A DNA stretch of 64,000 nucleotides from Adineta ricciae (GCA_905250025.1 CAJNOJ010000063.1:62001-126000); one strand, 5' to 3'; counted from the first letter of the stretch, positions 46,097-58,989 are shown. Numbers and translations are program-made. The notes: a model not told the origin generated them from the sequence alone.

Positions 46097-46297
46097 ATGT
46101 CGGCGACCGCTGCGAAAACTGATTCTGGTCTAAGTGGACAACCAAGTGATGATATTGATAAACAAAGAGGACCATCCGAAGGCAGTAATACCGAATCACC
46201 AGGTGGAACATTTGGTACTGCAACAACAGCTGTTGAGAACAATCAACACAAGGCGTCGAATGATCAAAAACCAGCAGACGGCAATCTACCAAAATAA
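46097..46297 (+). CDS. small hydrophilic disordered protein (66 aa)
   Basis: Single-exon ORF starting MSATAAKTDSGLSGQPSDDI and ending KPADGNLPK. It is rich in Gly, Ser, Thr, Asp, Asn and Gln, without hydrophobic segments or cysteines, hence probably intrinsically disordered. Support for a real gene: a clear TATA box at 46020, a pyrimidine-rich 5' UTR, and AATAAA at 46357-46362. Its upstream DNA was duplicated together with the NAAA upstream region, suggesting they were once a divergent pair. Small hydrophilic proteins of this kind are often stress-related, but nothing here shows a function. Confidence 0.5.
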   Translation: MSATAAKTDSGLSGQPSDDIDKQRGPSEGSNTESPGGTFGTATTAVENNQHKASNDQKPADGNLPK

Positions 46298-46632
46298 AAA
46301 CTTTCTTTTTTGTTTGTTTCATTTTAGTTCGACAAGAAAAGAATCTGTAGTTAGTGAATAAAACATTTTTTCAAATGTAAAATAAAAAAAGCACTGCACT
46401 ATTCCCCCGTTCCGTGCTGCCATCTATTGACGACATGTGTGATTGTTATGCTATTCGACAAATCTAATCGTTCTTTCATTGAAATGAAACTTTTTGTTTC
46501 CAAAAAGAGAAAGTTTGTTCGAAAAAAGTTTTGAAAATAGGTTCAACAATTGAACAAAGTTCGATTTTAATTGAAGATCAAAATGATGAATGAAATAGTC
46601 TTCTTATTTTGTTTTGAATAGATTCATAGATA
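46298..46632. other. intergenic
   Basis: 335 bp between the small gene and ARID2. It holds the AATAAA at 46357; nothing else is seen. Confidence 0.35.
46357..46362 (+). terminator. polyadenylation signal AATAAA
   Basis: AATAAA 60 bp after the stop codon of the small ORF. Confidence 0.55.
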
Positions 46633-49600
46633 ATGACTACATATCCACCAATTCAACCTCGTCCTATTATAAGTAAACCAGTCACAATAAATCATATTCA
46701 ATATTCTGCATCATCAAACTATCCTATTCAAACTGGCATCGTACCGAATAGCAACGGTTATCTACCACATTCAGATGTTAATCCATCAGTACAAACTCCT
46801 TCGGTCTATGCCGCACCATTATCTCCTTCCGAAGAATTTCTCAAACGTCTTCGTGATTTTCATCGAGGTCGTCAGTAAGTTTTCTTCTCAATAAACAAAA
46901 CTCGAACGACTTCCGTGTTCTTTGCTTAGAACGGCTTTCCGTACTTTGCCAACCATTGCTGGTCAAGTTATTGATTTACACGTACTGTTCAATACAGTTA
47001 TGAGTCATGGCGGCTGGGAAAAGGTCCATGAAAGGCAATTGTGGTCCACAGTTGCGAGCCATTTTTCTATTGATGATACATGTCTCAATGGTACACAAGC
47101 ATTGAAGAATATCTATATTCGGTAAGAAGACGAAAATCAAATCGATTTGTACATTTCTCCGATTTTCTAGATATTTGTATGCTTATGAAAAAGTCTCAAA
47201 TGGAGAAAATATTGATGCGTTCGATGGAGAGAATGATGACGCAAAACGAAGAACATATGCGCAATTGCAACGAGTGCCTCAATCATATAATTATGCGCAA
47301 CATGCAGTTCCAGGTATGATTATCATCGAAGTTTAGAACAATTTGCATTCGTTTCTTTCGTTTTCAGAAGCTTTGCGTGCTCAACAAGGTTTGTTTACTG
47401 ATTTGGTTCCTCGAACAGAATTTGAAAAACTGGAATTAGCATTATTATGTGGTTTTCCCAATGAAATCACATTTACGTTGAATACTCTACTCCTCCTATC
47501 CTCTTCGCCTGTCCATTCAAAGTCATTTCATTTATACAAATGTCCACGGTTACTAAATCTACTCTATCGACATGTGGGATTATTCTCCTCAGCAGAAGCT
47601 ATACCATCTGATCATCAACTCAAGTCTTTATACGAAAATCTTTGGTCGAAACATGCTGATTATCATATGGATTCATTTTGGATCGAATCGTGTTCGCCTT
47701 CGTTAGTCAAATTATTCTTCAATATTGATACAGAAGATCATTCGAATCTTCCCTATAAAAATTTCAATTCGAATTTCAATTTGAACCAACAAGAACAAGA
47801 ATTTCGCGTTGAACAAATCTTGATGATCATACGAAATCTTTCGTTTGATCGTGTCAATGCACTTTTCTTACTTGAAACTCTACGATCATCATCATCATTG
47901 ACATACCGACTTTTATTATTAATGTCATCATGTCAAAAACATGTCGAATTACAAAAATATGCTCTAGATATTTGGTCAAATTTAGCTTTATATTTGCATT
48001 TACGTATGATAAGTAATGATGAAGGGTATCTTCTTCGACAATTATTAGTTTCATTATTGAATGGAAATGAAGATGAAAATCATCAACAAGATCGGCTGGA
48101 AATCATTCGTGCTTTAGAAATTCTTTCAAATTTAGCACAAGCTGGAAATGACAATGCCATGTATTTGATCGATTATGTGAATATTATTGTTAAACATCTC
48201 CTACATATTCCTGATATACTTGTTTTGGTTCACACATTAGAATGTTTATATCAACTATCAGAATTAGGTATGTTTCAATTGTTGAAATGTCTATAAATGT
48301 TACTGTTGTATGTTCTAGGAGAGCAATTATGTGATGCAATACTCAATGTTGAATCTTCCTCGTCGACTTTATCAACTTTGATTGATTTATTAACAATTGA
48401 AGCACGAAGTTTTTCTTCTCAAACGATAAAAACTATTAAGATAGTTGAAATGTCATCTGGTCCTGTTCTTCTTCCATCATATCATCAACCACCAAAAGCA
48501 CCTCAATCAGTTGTACTTATTCCAACGAATCAACCAACAATGCAATATCCAACATATTCAATGGAAAACTTCGAAATGAATAAAACAAATCCAAGATTTA
48601 TTATTCAAGCACAACCATCATCACAACAACATTCCAAACCTTTGATAATCACGGATGTTCTTCCATCAGGAAGTGTTTTAACTGTGACATCCACGCCCTC
48701 AAATACTATTTCTACTGTAAACGACAAAAAACGAAAACTTGATGGTAATAATTTTGATAAAGTCTGACTTTTTTTCGTACAATCCTTTATTTCAGCTAAT
48801 TCTGATTCACTTGTTTCACTGCTTACTGAATCATCGAAACGTCCTAGTAGTATACCTTCAAATACGTTGAAAATACCGGTTCCATCATCAACAACACAGG
48901 ATGAAATACATCCAATTCAATCAGCAATCAACGAAGCTCTTGATCATTGTTCATCATTGGATAATGACGTTCGGGCATGTGTAAATGATCTGTGTCAACG
49001 TGTTTCACTTATTCTCGATCAGTCTCTATCATCGCCAGTATTTAAACGAAAAATTCAAACTCAACCAACGAAAGAAGTTTCTTCTGCAGAAGAACAAATA
49101 CAACCGAGAGCAATGATGACAAATTCAGTGGAAAAGAAAGAAAATTTGTCATATGATTATATCTGCGAATGGGATAATTGTCGAGCGTAAGAAAATATCT
49201 ATTCACATAGAAAATTCAAATCGATTGAAATCATTTCAGAGCTTTTCCAACGGCACGATCGGTTTTGCATCATATTTGTTCATCTCATATCAAATATTTG
49301 ACTGATTATGTTTGCCTATGGAATGGATGCGACCGATTGAAACGACAAAAATGGGCATTAATTAGTCATGTTCATGTAAATTTAACGCTTTGGAAGTCAA
49401 TTTTGTTTGTTATTTATGATTTTATTCAGGATCGTCATTGTTCTGAAGCAGCATTTCGGCAGGCAAAGTTACGTTCAACAAATCCTGTACCTCCTGCAGC
49501 AATAACGATTAATACGAATCGTGTACCGACATCGACAACTAATTCAATGAGTTATGCATCAGATGCTGCTTGGTTAGCTATTCGACGTCATATGCAAGTA

Positions 49601-49938
49601 AATCTATTTGAAGATCAAATTGTAAGTGTATCTACTGTTTACTTGATGAAATTAAATGTGAATTGTGTTTTTCGTAGAATAAGAGTAAAGAAGGTCCATT
49701 AACAAAAAGCATTCGATTGACAGCTGCACTCATTCTGAGAAATCTTGCACGACACTCATCCATTGGTAAACAGTAAGTGAATCTTACTTCATCGAAGTGA
49801 TCTGAAGTTAGAAGAATCGATTTATTTTCCTTTTTAAGAAATCTTCGTCAATATGAACAACTGTTGGCAAATTTAACATTAGAATCGTTAGAAGCATCAC
49901 ATATATTGAGTTCATGTCTATTTGAACTTTACAACTGA
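46633..49938 (+). CDS. ARID2: ARID2 (BAF200) homolog, PBAF chromatin-remodelling subunit
   Basis: About nine exons in phase, from ATG 46633 to TGA 49936-49938; roughly 810 residues. An ARID DNA-binding domain spans about 65-170 (SEEFLKRLRDFHRGR, DLHVLFNTVMSHGGWEKV, LKNIYIRYLYAYE). An armadillo-like helical region follows (about 185-500; EFRVEQILMIIRNLSFDRVN, EIIRALEILSNLAQAGND). Next come a Pro/Gln/Ser-rich part with a KKRK patch, a C2H2 zinc-finger pair (YICEWDNCRA...HHICSSH; YVCLWNGCDR...HVH) and the conserved C-terminus (GPLTKSIRLTAALILRNLAR, LSSCLFELYN). Order and C-terminal signature fit ARID2, a defining subunit of PBAF. It is under half the human length. I see no RFX-type DNA-binding domain, which vertebrate ARID2 has after the helical region. 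Confidence 0.88.
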
Positions 49939-51670
49939 TATGAATCATTTTTGGTTGAAATTGATTAATATGTTTATGTTATGTTTATTATGTAAATGTC
50001 TTCTACTATTTTTTTGTCTTTTGCTATTTATCCAGAATAAGATTAAAGTAACATCTTGAGATATACAATAGTAGATCAATATCTCAATGTTATTCAAGAA
50101 AATAACTTACTCAGAAAATCATCGTCATTTTTAATTGACTTTATTCAAGTGACCATTCATACATTCATGCGTTCGACACTTTCTTCGTAAACAATATCAT
50201 TCTTACAAATTATCCATAATTGTTGTCTTAACGATCATCTCTACGGATTCACTTTATACATACATTGTTCTGAAAATCGTTCTCAGTAATACACATTATG
50301 TTTGTTGTACGAAACATATAACTTGAGATATTCACAAACTTCATTTACTTCGGAAAAATAGTTCTTTCTTGAAATCAAAAGACAAAAAATCAAACGTTTC
50401 TGTCGTCTTTGAAGGTAGAATTGAAAGTATTCAATCAATGACGAAACAGTGAGTGTGAATCACCGGTTGGACAAGAAAACAAAGCGAGTTTCAATTAATT
50501 TTCCTTCGTTTACTTGTTTTTTCTTTGTCAAAAACATCCATAAACAATTCTTCTACATATTTTGAATCTCCTTACCATAAACTAATAAGGACTCTTTTTG
50601 ATTTCATGTCAAATATCTCCGAATGTTATGTGGATCAAGCATTTCCTATAAGAAACAAAATACTTCATAATAGAATTGTAAAATAACAATACTAAACATA
50701 TCACTTCAATGTCTGCAACAGCGTCTAAATCAATAAGAGATACTTTACATTTGTATTGGTTCATCTCGTAATAAATCTTCGCACGATTTATGTGATAAAA
50801 GAATAAATCATCTTCTTTTTACTTCGAATCAATCAGTTTGGTCCATTCCTAAAGAAACGATTTTCTCCCATACGATTTGCACCTCGATTTTCCCTTGATA
50901 AATGGATATTGTGTCTCTATTGTCATTCATCTTCTGCGCCGTGATAGTTTCGAATTGCTCTACTCTCACGTTTACCTTCGATCAACCACTATGTGCATTA
51001 TTTTTTAATGACATTATCATTAAATGATACTTAAATAAATCTGTCTCTTTGTTCAATCGACATATATCGGGTGTTCCAAAAATATTGCGACACTTTTTAC
51101 TTAACAGATATCTCGACTTAAGAAAATGATAGAATGTGAATTTTCTTTGTACATGATGTGTTATCAAAAGTTCTGCACCAACTGTGTATCGAAACATGTA
51201 AAAAATCAATGAAAGTGACTTGAAGATATTCACATTCCTCCAATTACAATGGGAAACCGTTGTATCGAACAGATAATTTATATTCTCAGCATAAAAATTG
51301 TTTGAAACAAAGAGTAAAGATTTTTTTGTACAACTTTCCTCGCTCTATCTTTTAAAATGAAAGAATAAAAAATCGCGTTCGTCAATCTCGAAACATTTAT
51401 CTGATAATGAAATATAAATCTATAAAACACAGAATACGAAATGATTTTTGGATATTCGAGAAAGAATATGTATAAGTATCAGATTTGACATGAAAGATAT
51501 TGAACACGAATAACAGTTGAAAGATTTATGTGCCGAGTAAATTTTATTCACTAAGAGATCAAAATGCGCTCAATAAACGAAAAATCTTTCCTTTTGAGAA
51601 TAAAAGCGAAATGATTTGATCTATTTAGTTCACAATGATCATATTCAATGAACATACTTAATTTCTCTCG
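49939..51670. other. intergenic, no gene; one transposon-end-like sequence
   Basis: 1.7 kb of AT-rich DNA. At 51069 the sequence GGGTGTTCCAAAAATATTGC resembles ends of Tc1/mariner-type elements, but no partner repeat or ORF was found. Confidence 0.3.
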
Positions 51671-53196
51671 ATGTCTTCAGCTTCAAGTCTTCATGTTGGA
51701 AGTCATGTAACTCCAGTTTATTTGAACTTGTACGATTTAGGTGGATGTACAAATGCTTGTCTTCATACAATAGGTTTATTGTATTATCATTGTGCTGTTC
51801 AAGCTCATTCAGCTGAATATGGTTACATGGGACATCCGTATAAATTCACTGGTCTTTATAAAACTTCCAAACATGATTCACGTTTTCATTTATATCGTTT
51901 ACGTGATTCGATCGAAGTCGGTTGGACATGGTTTAGTGAAAAAGAAATCGATGAAATTGTCGAAGATTTGAAATTATTTTATCTTGGATGTGATTATCAT
52001 GTTGTTGAGAAAAATTCCATTCATTTTGTTAAATATCTTCTTGAACAACTTTCGAATGATGTTCAATTGAAACATCTCGAACCAATCAAAATCCTTCAAT
52101 TACCATCTTGTAAAAAGTCTTCTCTTCTCATAATCTTATGTGAATTCTTTTCTCTACAACTCAGATATCGATCGCATTCGTCGTTTAACACAGACATTTC
52201 ATTTCTTGGAAATGTTTGATACCGAAAAAGACATTGCTGAAGTGAATATTCTCTATTTTCTCTACATGAAATATAGAGGAGATATGAAAGAAATTTGTCA
52301 AATTCTCAAATGTGATACATTGTATCAAGTATGACTCGCGAATTTTCTTCAAAAGAAATCTCTTCCTTTTGCTAATTCAGTTAAAATACACAATCAAATT
52401 AATCCAACAAGGTATACAACGACGAAATCTTCCGATATTTGTCGCGTTTACAACATTCGAATTGAAAACCGCTTATGAATATTTATACATAATCGATCAA
52501 AACACGTCCGAGAAATCAACTGACAATCAACAGTTAACATTAACGGATGTGTTTCATCAGTTTGATACAATTACATTACGTGGACGAACAAGTATTGATC
52601 GATATCTTAATATTCAACGAACGAAAGAAATTCAAGTTGAAAACAACAAATCCATAACGAATATTCAATTTGATAATTCAAAACGATCTTCAATTAAACA
52701 GAATGACAAACGTTTGTTGTCGGGAGAAAATCCTGAACATATGATTTCATCTCTTTTCTTTAAGAGATAATTCTTCCAACGATTCATCGATCATCTTTAC
52801 CTCAAGCAAAATCTCAAAATCAAGATCAAACATCTTTATCATCTCCATCCGTATCTAATATTTTCGAATCCGATGCACAATTAACACCAATCTTTCTCGA
52901 TCCATTACTTCAAGATTTACCAAATTCGGTAAGTAAAGAGATGAGAATGAATTCTTCTACATTTTCCTTCGATTGAATTTCGTTTAACCAATCATCAGAA
53001 GATTACAAATCAACAACGAAAATCCTCACGTAAACGAAAACTCCCTCGTGATCTCAAATTAACAGATGATCTCTATACGATTACAAATCAGAATTCATTG
53101 TATTACAATTGCACAAACAATGCTACATTTCTCGATTCGAATTCAATTTCTTGTGTGCAAATTTCCACAAACGAAACAATCGATTCAAATGTTTAG
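51671..53196 (+). CDS. PPPDE (DeSI-like) protein lacking the catalytic Cys, joined to DNAJC9-like C-terminal segment
   Basis: Five exons join in phase: 51671 to about 52115, about 52166-52331, about 52381-52711, 52765-52929 and about 53000-53196. Residues 14-130 are a PPPDE/DeSI fold: VYLNLYDLGG, YYHCAVQAHSAEYGYMGHPY with the conserved His at 40, and RDSIEVGWTWFSEKEI. At the catalytic Cys (KNCNHF in DeSI2) the sequence is KNSIHF, so the nucleophile is Ser116. Next, DIAEVNILYFLYMKYRGDMK, then KLIQQGIQRRNLPIFVAF, match the DNAJC9 C-terminal histone-binding region (ELADIKQAYLDFKGDM..IIQQAI..GEVPSYNAF). No J domain is present. The C-terminus is Ser/Gln-rich with RKSSRKRKLPRD, a likely nuclear signal. 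I infer a non-catalytic nuclear adaptor. The domain join rests on one intron near 52116-52165. Confidence 0.65.
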
Positions 53197-56100
53197 AAGA
53201 ATTTCTCATCTAACATCAATTCATAAGAATTCCTTGATTCCATTCGAATACTACAGAATCTTTCGCACTCCATATTTCATTGTTATTCTTTATCTGACAA
53301 GATAATCTTAATATTAACTATTCAAATACATTTCTACATCGCCATATCGTTTCACTCGTCATCAAAATCGATTAATCTTGAGTATTTGCAGATTTTCCCC
53401 CCAAAACAAAACAAATCTCATCATTCCAGTAACTCCTAAACATCTCAACGCGAGATTCTGTTTACATGTCTGGTATTTCTTAATATCTTTGATATATGTT
53501 TTGACATTAATGTCTGATATACACAACGTGTCTCATTTACAGTTGTCTTTCGAATAACAACAGTTGAATGCGTACTGTCATCAGCATAAGAAGAAAAAAA
53601 AAACTAGAAAGAAATCCGATTGTTTCGACGTGCTGAAGAGTATGAAAAGGGAAAAAGTACTTGTACTCATATGACTCTTTTACATAAATATGAACATTAG
53701 ATATTCATTAAATACTTGAAATACGACTAACAGACGGAGAAAACTTTTCCTTTTTAATGATTTCTGTTGATAAAAAAAGACTTTGAAACCGAATCCAACG
53801 TTGATAACATTGATGATTAATTAGCTTTTATTGAATATATTGTCGTGAAAGAAATTCGACATTCTTTTTCTTGTTATCTATTCGTCGAGCAATTGTTCCT
53901 TAACCGGTTAACATTCAGGATTTCTACATCTGTCCATTAATCTTATCGATAAGAGAAAATTCCAACACACATGTCGAGATATTTCTTTTTTTGTATTTTA
54001 AATCAACAACAAGTCCGGCACACATCTTCAGTCTTAGATTTTCTCAACATTGACTTTTGATAAAGTAAGTAATAGGTTCTTTTCACACAAAATGACGTCA
54101 TTTCTTCGTCGTTATTTCATTCATTTGTTCTCATGATTTTGCTCCATTGCCTTTTAATATTTCTATTGCAATAAACAATAGTAAACAAAAAAAAACCGAG
54201 GATAATAATATTTTTCTCGCTCTAGGATATGCGCGAAGAAATAAAGAATCTGAATACATAAATGTAAAACGTGTCTTATATTGAGTCGTATTTGAATAAT
54301 TAACCTTTCTATCTCCAAGCATTATCAAAATAGTTTTTCAAACTAATAACTTTTGTTGATTAACATTCATAGAAGGTATTGTATATTTTTACACAGAAAG
54401 AATTTCTTTTATTAATTTACCAATGATTTCTCTTGAGTTTTCCTAATCAGAAGAAAAAGCAACATGTACACTTTTATCTGAATCATAAAACTAATCGTGA
54501 TTGTTTATGTTCTCTACGATGATCGTCATGTGTTTCGTTCTCTTCTTCTCCTTCTTCTTTCTATTGTCATTGGTTTCATCTAGACATCATCGATGATAAA
54601 AGACGAGACAAGAAAGAAACCGCTTTCACAACGTATTAGAAAATAAAGAGAAAGATCTCTTTTCATATTTATTATTATTTCTCTCAAGAGATATAGAAGA
54701 ATATTAAATAAGGTAAATAAGTTCGTCGAAATTATTAACTTTGAAAAATCCTTCTATGCAAAAGAAAATATTTCCATCATCAAATCGATATTTAATATTT
54801 ATGAATAACATGAAATCAGAGTCTCTTGTCTTTCTTCCACATCTCTTCTGACAATCCGTTAGTCTTACACACTACAAGCTCGTAAATAGAAGATCTTCTC
54901 TACTTACTCCATATAGTGAAGTATTCATTTCCAACAATGTGGACGAAAATCGATACAGCGTGTTGTTTTTGTTCATGTGTACTCAATCATAGTCGATTGA
55001 AACTGATGAATGGAACGAGTTTTGTAGTGAGAAGTTTTTTCAGTTTGAGAAAAGTGACAAACAAAATTTTGGATTAATTATTAATTCAGTGATGTTTTTC
55101 TGAGATTATCATTGAGGATTTTGTAGGGAAGGAAGAGTTACTTGAAAATTAATAGAACTAGTGAGATATTCATAACAAATCTATAGAAAGGTTTATATAC
55201 GTGGAAATGAATCAATTAGACGAACTTTCTCAGGTGTATGAAATCCATTATTGAGACTTGTTGACAACGGAAATGACAAAATACACATTCTTGTCGCTTA
55301 TTTTATCATTTTGACAGTTCTTTTTTCTATTCCGGTCGCTTATTCCTCAATTTTCGAAGATAATCTCATTTCTTTTCCTTTGAAGAAAAGTAAGTATTTG
55401 CCTTTGAAAGCAACAGAAAAAGATTCTCTATGTCAGATAGGAAAAATTTTTTGCATAGGTCAAATGATTCAGTAGACCACATTCTCTTTCCTATGATTTG
55501 TGTAACTGCGTGCTTTTGCGTAGTTTATGATCGCGATTTTCGAGAGTATTTCAACTTCACACGAGTTTTTTTTAATTAGAAAAGCGAATAACAAGTAACA
55601 ATAGAATAATCTGTTTGATCTTTTGATTATTTCCTCGAATGGATGGAAACGATGAAGAACAAGTATCACATTCCAATGATTAAAAAGATTTTTCTCATGA
55701 TATTTATCGATATATAATAAGATTGACTCATTGATTTTCAGATAAATTTCTTTCTATAGAAATCTGAATGTTTTTTCTTCATCGATACGCTTTTTTTCTC
55801 TCTCTAAGTCATTAAGACAAATTATATAGTTTTATCAAAACGATCAGTAAGCACGTCAAATAAAGTAATTGACATTAAAAGAATATAAGAAATAAAAGGC
55901 CATGTGTTTGATTATGATCTTTTTTTTCTCGAAAATCAAATTCCCAAAAAGTAAAAGAAGAAACTTTCTTTTCTACTACAAACATCATTTTCTCTTTCTC
56001 TCTTTGAGACATTTGATTGATGATGATCGATCATCATTCATACGAGTAAATGACTGTTGTCAATATTATTCATTCACTACTCAAGTAGTCACATCACGTT

Positions 56101-56793
56101 CTCTTCTTCTTCCTCCGTATTCTATTGCTCCCAACTTACTATCGAACACTTTTTTCAGTCAATTCTATAAATACTGTCAGAGAGAAAAGAAGAATTCCTA
56201 TCTTAAACAAGCGAATAGAACAATTCAAAGGTAGGATGAACAATTTTATCAAAGGAAACAAAATTAATAAGAGGTTTTTTGCGTCTTTGATATATAAGAC
56301 TTGACTTAATCCTCGTCATTTGAGTATCTGAGGATTAAAATAGATCGTAGAAAAGCAAACGAGTTTTCTTTTACTAATTAGAATAGAGTCAAACTCAAGA
56401 AGATGTCTTATTAGTTACATCAAACATGTTGATTTAACATTTTATCGTTCCGATATATTTCTTTCTATGGAGATTTTGAAGACGGATCAACGACAAGATT
56501 AATATGTCAATTGTATGGTGTTCCATCCCTAGTTGTTTTTCTATTAGCAAAGATTAACATTCTTTTCACGTGTTGACATATGCATTTCGGCACATTGTAA
56601 CTCAAAGATAATTATTTAGTTAGGAATCTTATTAAAATTACGTCTGAAAGATCCTGTTGGACATTTGTTAGGTGAATTAAGTCTCTAATTAATATGCATG
56701 TGACTAACAGGAAGGAAAAGGGAATTTGAAATAGTTTTTGTTTAGATTGTAACCCGTCCGTCTATTAGTGATATATGCGAATATTATTAATCG
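53197..56793. other. large intergenic region, no supported gene
   Basis: About 3.6 kb, strongly AT-rich with pyrimidine tracts. Open frames at 54131-54328, 55251-55475 and 55902-56234 lack start context, splicing or homology. The one at 55251 includes a hydrophobic stretch (HILVAYFIILTVLFSIPVAY) that might be a secretory leader, but no good ATG precedes it. Confidence 0.4.
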
Positions 56794-58867
56794 ATGTCGT
56801 TCACAATTAATGGAAGTTCAATAGCGAATAATTCTTATTGCCCAGCTATATTTTTTCATATTTGTTGGCCTCAAACTCTTGCGGGTCAATCGGCGAATGT
56901 TTCATGTGCTGCACTGTTACAGGAAGGTGTTGATACGACAAGTAAATTAAGAGAAAGAAGTGTTGTTTCTCGAACTGAAGTGCTTTTTCATGTAGAATTT
57001 GTTACTCGACATTGTCTTCCATCTGGTAATTGGTCAAATATTAATTTTAAGCAGTGCTTCTATCCGGATGTTTGGGCTTTACTTGTCAAATCTTTTCTTG
57101 TTCGGCCACAAAGCGAAAGAGAGGTTTGTGAAGAGAATTTATTGGATTTTCATTGGAGTTTTAATAAATAGATCTTTCCAAAATTGGTTCGATTTGCTCG
57201 TTATGGTGAACTCGGTGGTTTATCACTTTCGTTAACTAGCGTTCTTATCTCATTATTCATCTTTTTCACCTTCAGGTAAGTCAACTCGTTCTTTCTATTT
57301 GAATCCTTGATCTTCACCGTAGGACATTGTACTGCGAGCGAACAAAGATCCATGTCAATCTTTTATTAGCCATTCTCATCCAAACCATTGCTCGATTAAG
57401 TGCCTACGCGTTCGTATTTGCTTGAAAATCGTCTAAAACAAGAACACAAATCTTTATTTAGATTTCAAATGGTTTCGCAAAATGCATCCGGTGAATGTAG
57501 TGTTGATAATCATCTCCATTCGTCACTTGGAAGAAGTTTACTCAGTGTTCTTTGTCCTTCGATTACCGTACTTCTACAATTTGGTAAAACCGCGATGTTT
57601 ATGTGGATGTTGTGCGAAGGAATTCAACTTAATAATGTTTTAACCGTTGGAGTTTTTAAAAATTATTTTAAAACACTTTATTTTCATCTACTTGGTTGGT
57701 GTAAGTTGACAAGTCAATTGTTCGACTTTGAAGACATTCAGTTAGATTTTTAGTTCTCCCATTTTGTATAACATTGAGTTGGACTATTGTTATGGTGATT
57801 AAACAACGTGAACGACGGTAATGTTTGGCACGTCGATGTTTGTGATGATGATATTCTTTGTTTTAGATGTTTTTATAATTACAATCATCTGATCTATTAT
57901 TGGATCATCGATGGACCACGTTATGCTGTTATGATTGTAAAGTGACAAATGTTTTTGTTCAATTGAAAGACATGGTTCTTATTCTTTAAGATAAATATTA
58001 TCTTTTTATTGAATATTCTTCGAGTTTTAATGGTGAAAATGAAAGAAGGTTCAGAAAAACAAGTTCGAGAAGAGTAAGTATTCGACTAGGATTCTCAGGC
58101 TTTCATATTAGTTTCCAAATAGGCAATATAATACCCACCGAAATAATGTTGTGTCACGCATAAAACATTTCACACATCGGTAATTCACTACTCGATGACA
58201 TTCGACTAACATTAATCAGTCAAAACCGACAATTTTTCTTCTATTTTACTCAAATATTTTGTTGTTTTTTAGTCGACGTCGAGCGTCTATGAATGCAAAA
58301 TTCGTCCGACAAACGGTGAAAGCTGCTATTTTTCTGTTGCCTTTATTAGGCATTACACATGTTTTGGAAACATTCGTTTCAGCTTGTAAGTTTATTGAAA
58401 AGGAGAACAATTCGAAAAGAATTCTGTTTAGATGATAAACCAATCACAATATTTGCGATTTATTGTTGTGTGAATGTAATCTTAGTTGCTCCACAAGGTT
58501 TCTATTGTGCATTGTTCTACTGTTTTCTCAATGCTGAGGTAAGCGTTTTCTTTCTTCTTTTGCCGAAATTTTCCATGAGTTTTGCTGTGTTAAGGTTCAA
58601 GAAACGTTAAAACGACGTTTTCAAACGACACAACTTTGGCATCGTTGGAAAAAATACTCAGGCGATAAAAACTCATATCCAAATGGAACACCCAAGAAAG
58701 AGAATCAATCCTGTTTAGATTTAAAACCCTTAGATTCGAAATCAATCGTAAGTTTTTCTATTCAATTTCTTATCTGTTCATTTCTCCTTTGTTCGTTGTA
58801 GAAAAACGATGAGTTACTCAAGAGTGAACAACATCCGTTGACATCTACGATTGACGAAATTCAATGA
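56794..58867 (+). CDS. class B (secretin-family) peptide-hormone GPCR
   Basis: About nine exons. An extracellular hormone-receptor domain (HRM) lies at about 15-90: CPAIFFHICWPQTLAGQSA, ANVSC, RHCLPSGNWSN and QCFYPD. Then come seven transmembrane segments: TM1 GELGGLSLSLTSVLISLFIF; TM2 RTKIHVNLLLAILIQTIARL; TM3 LLQFGKTAMFMWMLCEGIQL; TM4 LPFCITLSWTIVMVI; TM5 about 57960-58075; TM6 KAAIFLLPLLGITHVLETFV; TM7 VNVILVAPQGFYCALFYCFL. NAEVQETLKRRF is the class B TM7/helix 8 signature. The Trp/Cys pattern of the HRM and MLCEG in TM3 support calcitonin/PDF/CRF-receptor-like membership; subtype is open. No signal peptide is visible at the first ATG, so an upstream exon may be missing. Coupling to Gs/cAMP is usual for the family. 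Confidence 0.8.
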
Positions 58868-58989
58868 TTTTCATCTTTTACTTGTTGGTTTTTCTTACTA
58901 AACTTCTCTCATGAACACATCGTTTTTCTTCTTGAAAAATGAAGAGTTTAAATGTGTATAAATTATAATTTATTTCTCGCTTTTCTTCT

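Noticed and set aside
55251-55475. Possible small secreted peptide
   Set aside because: Hydrophobic stretch but no suitable ATG, no cleavage-site context or homology.
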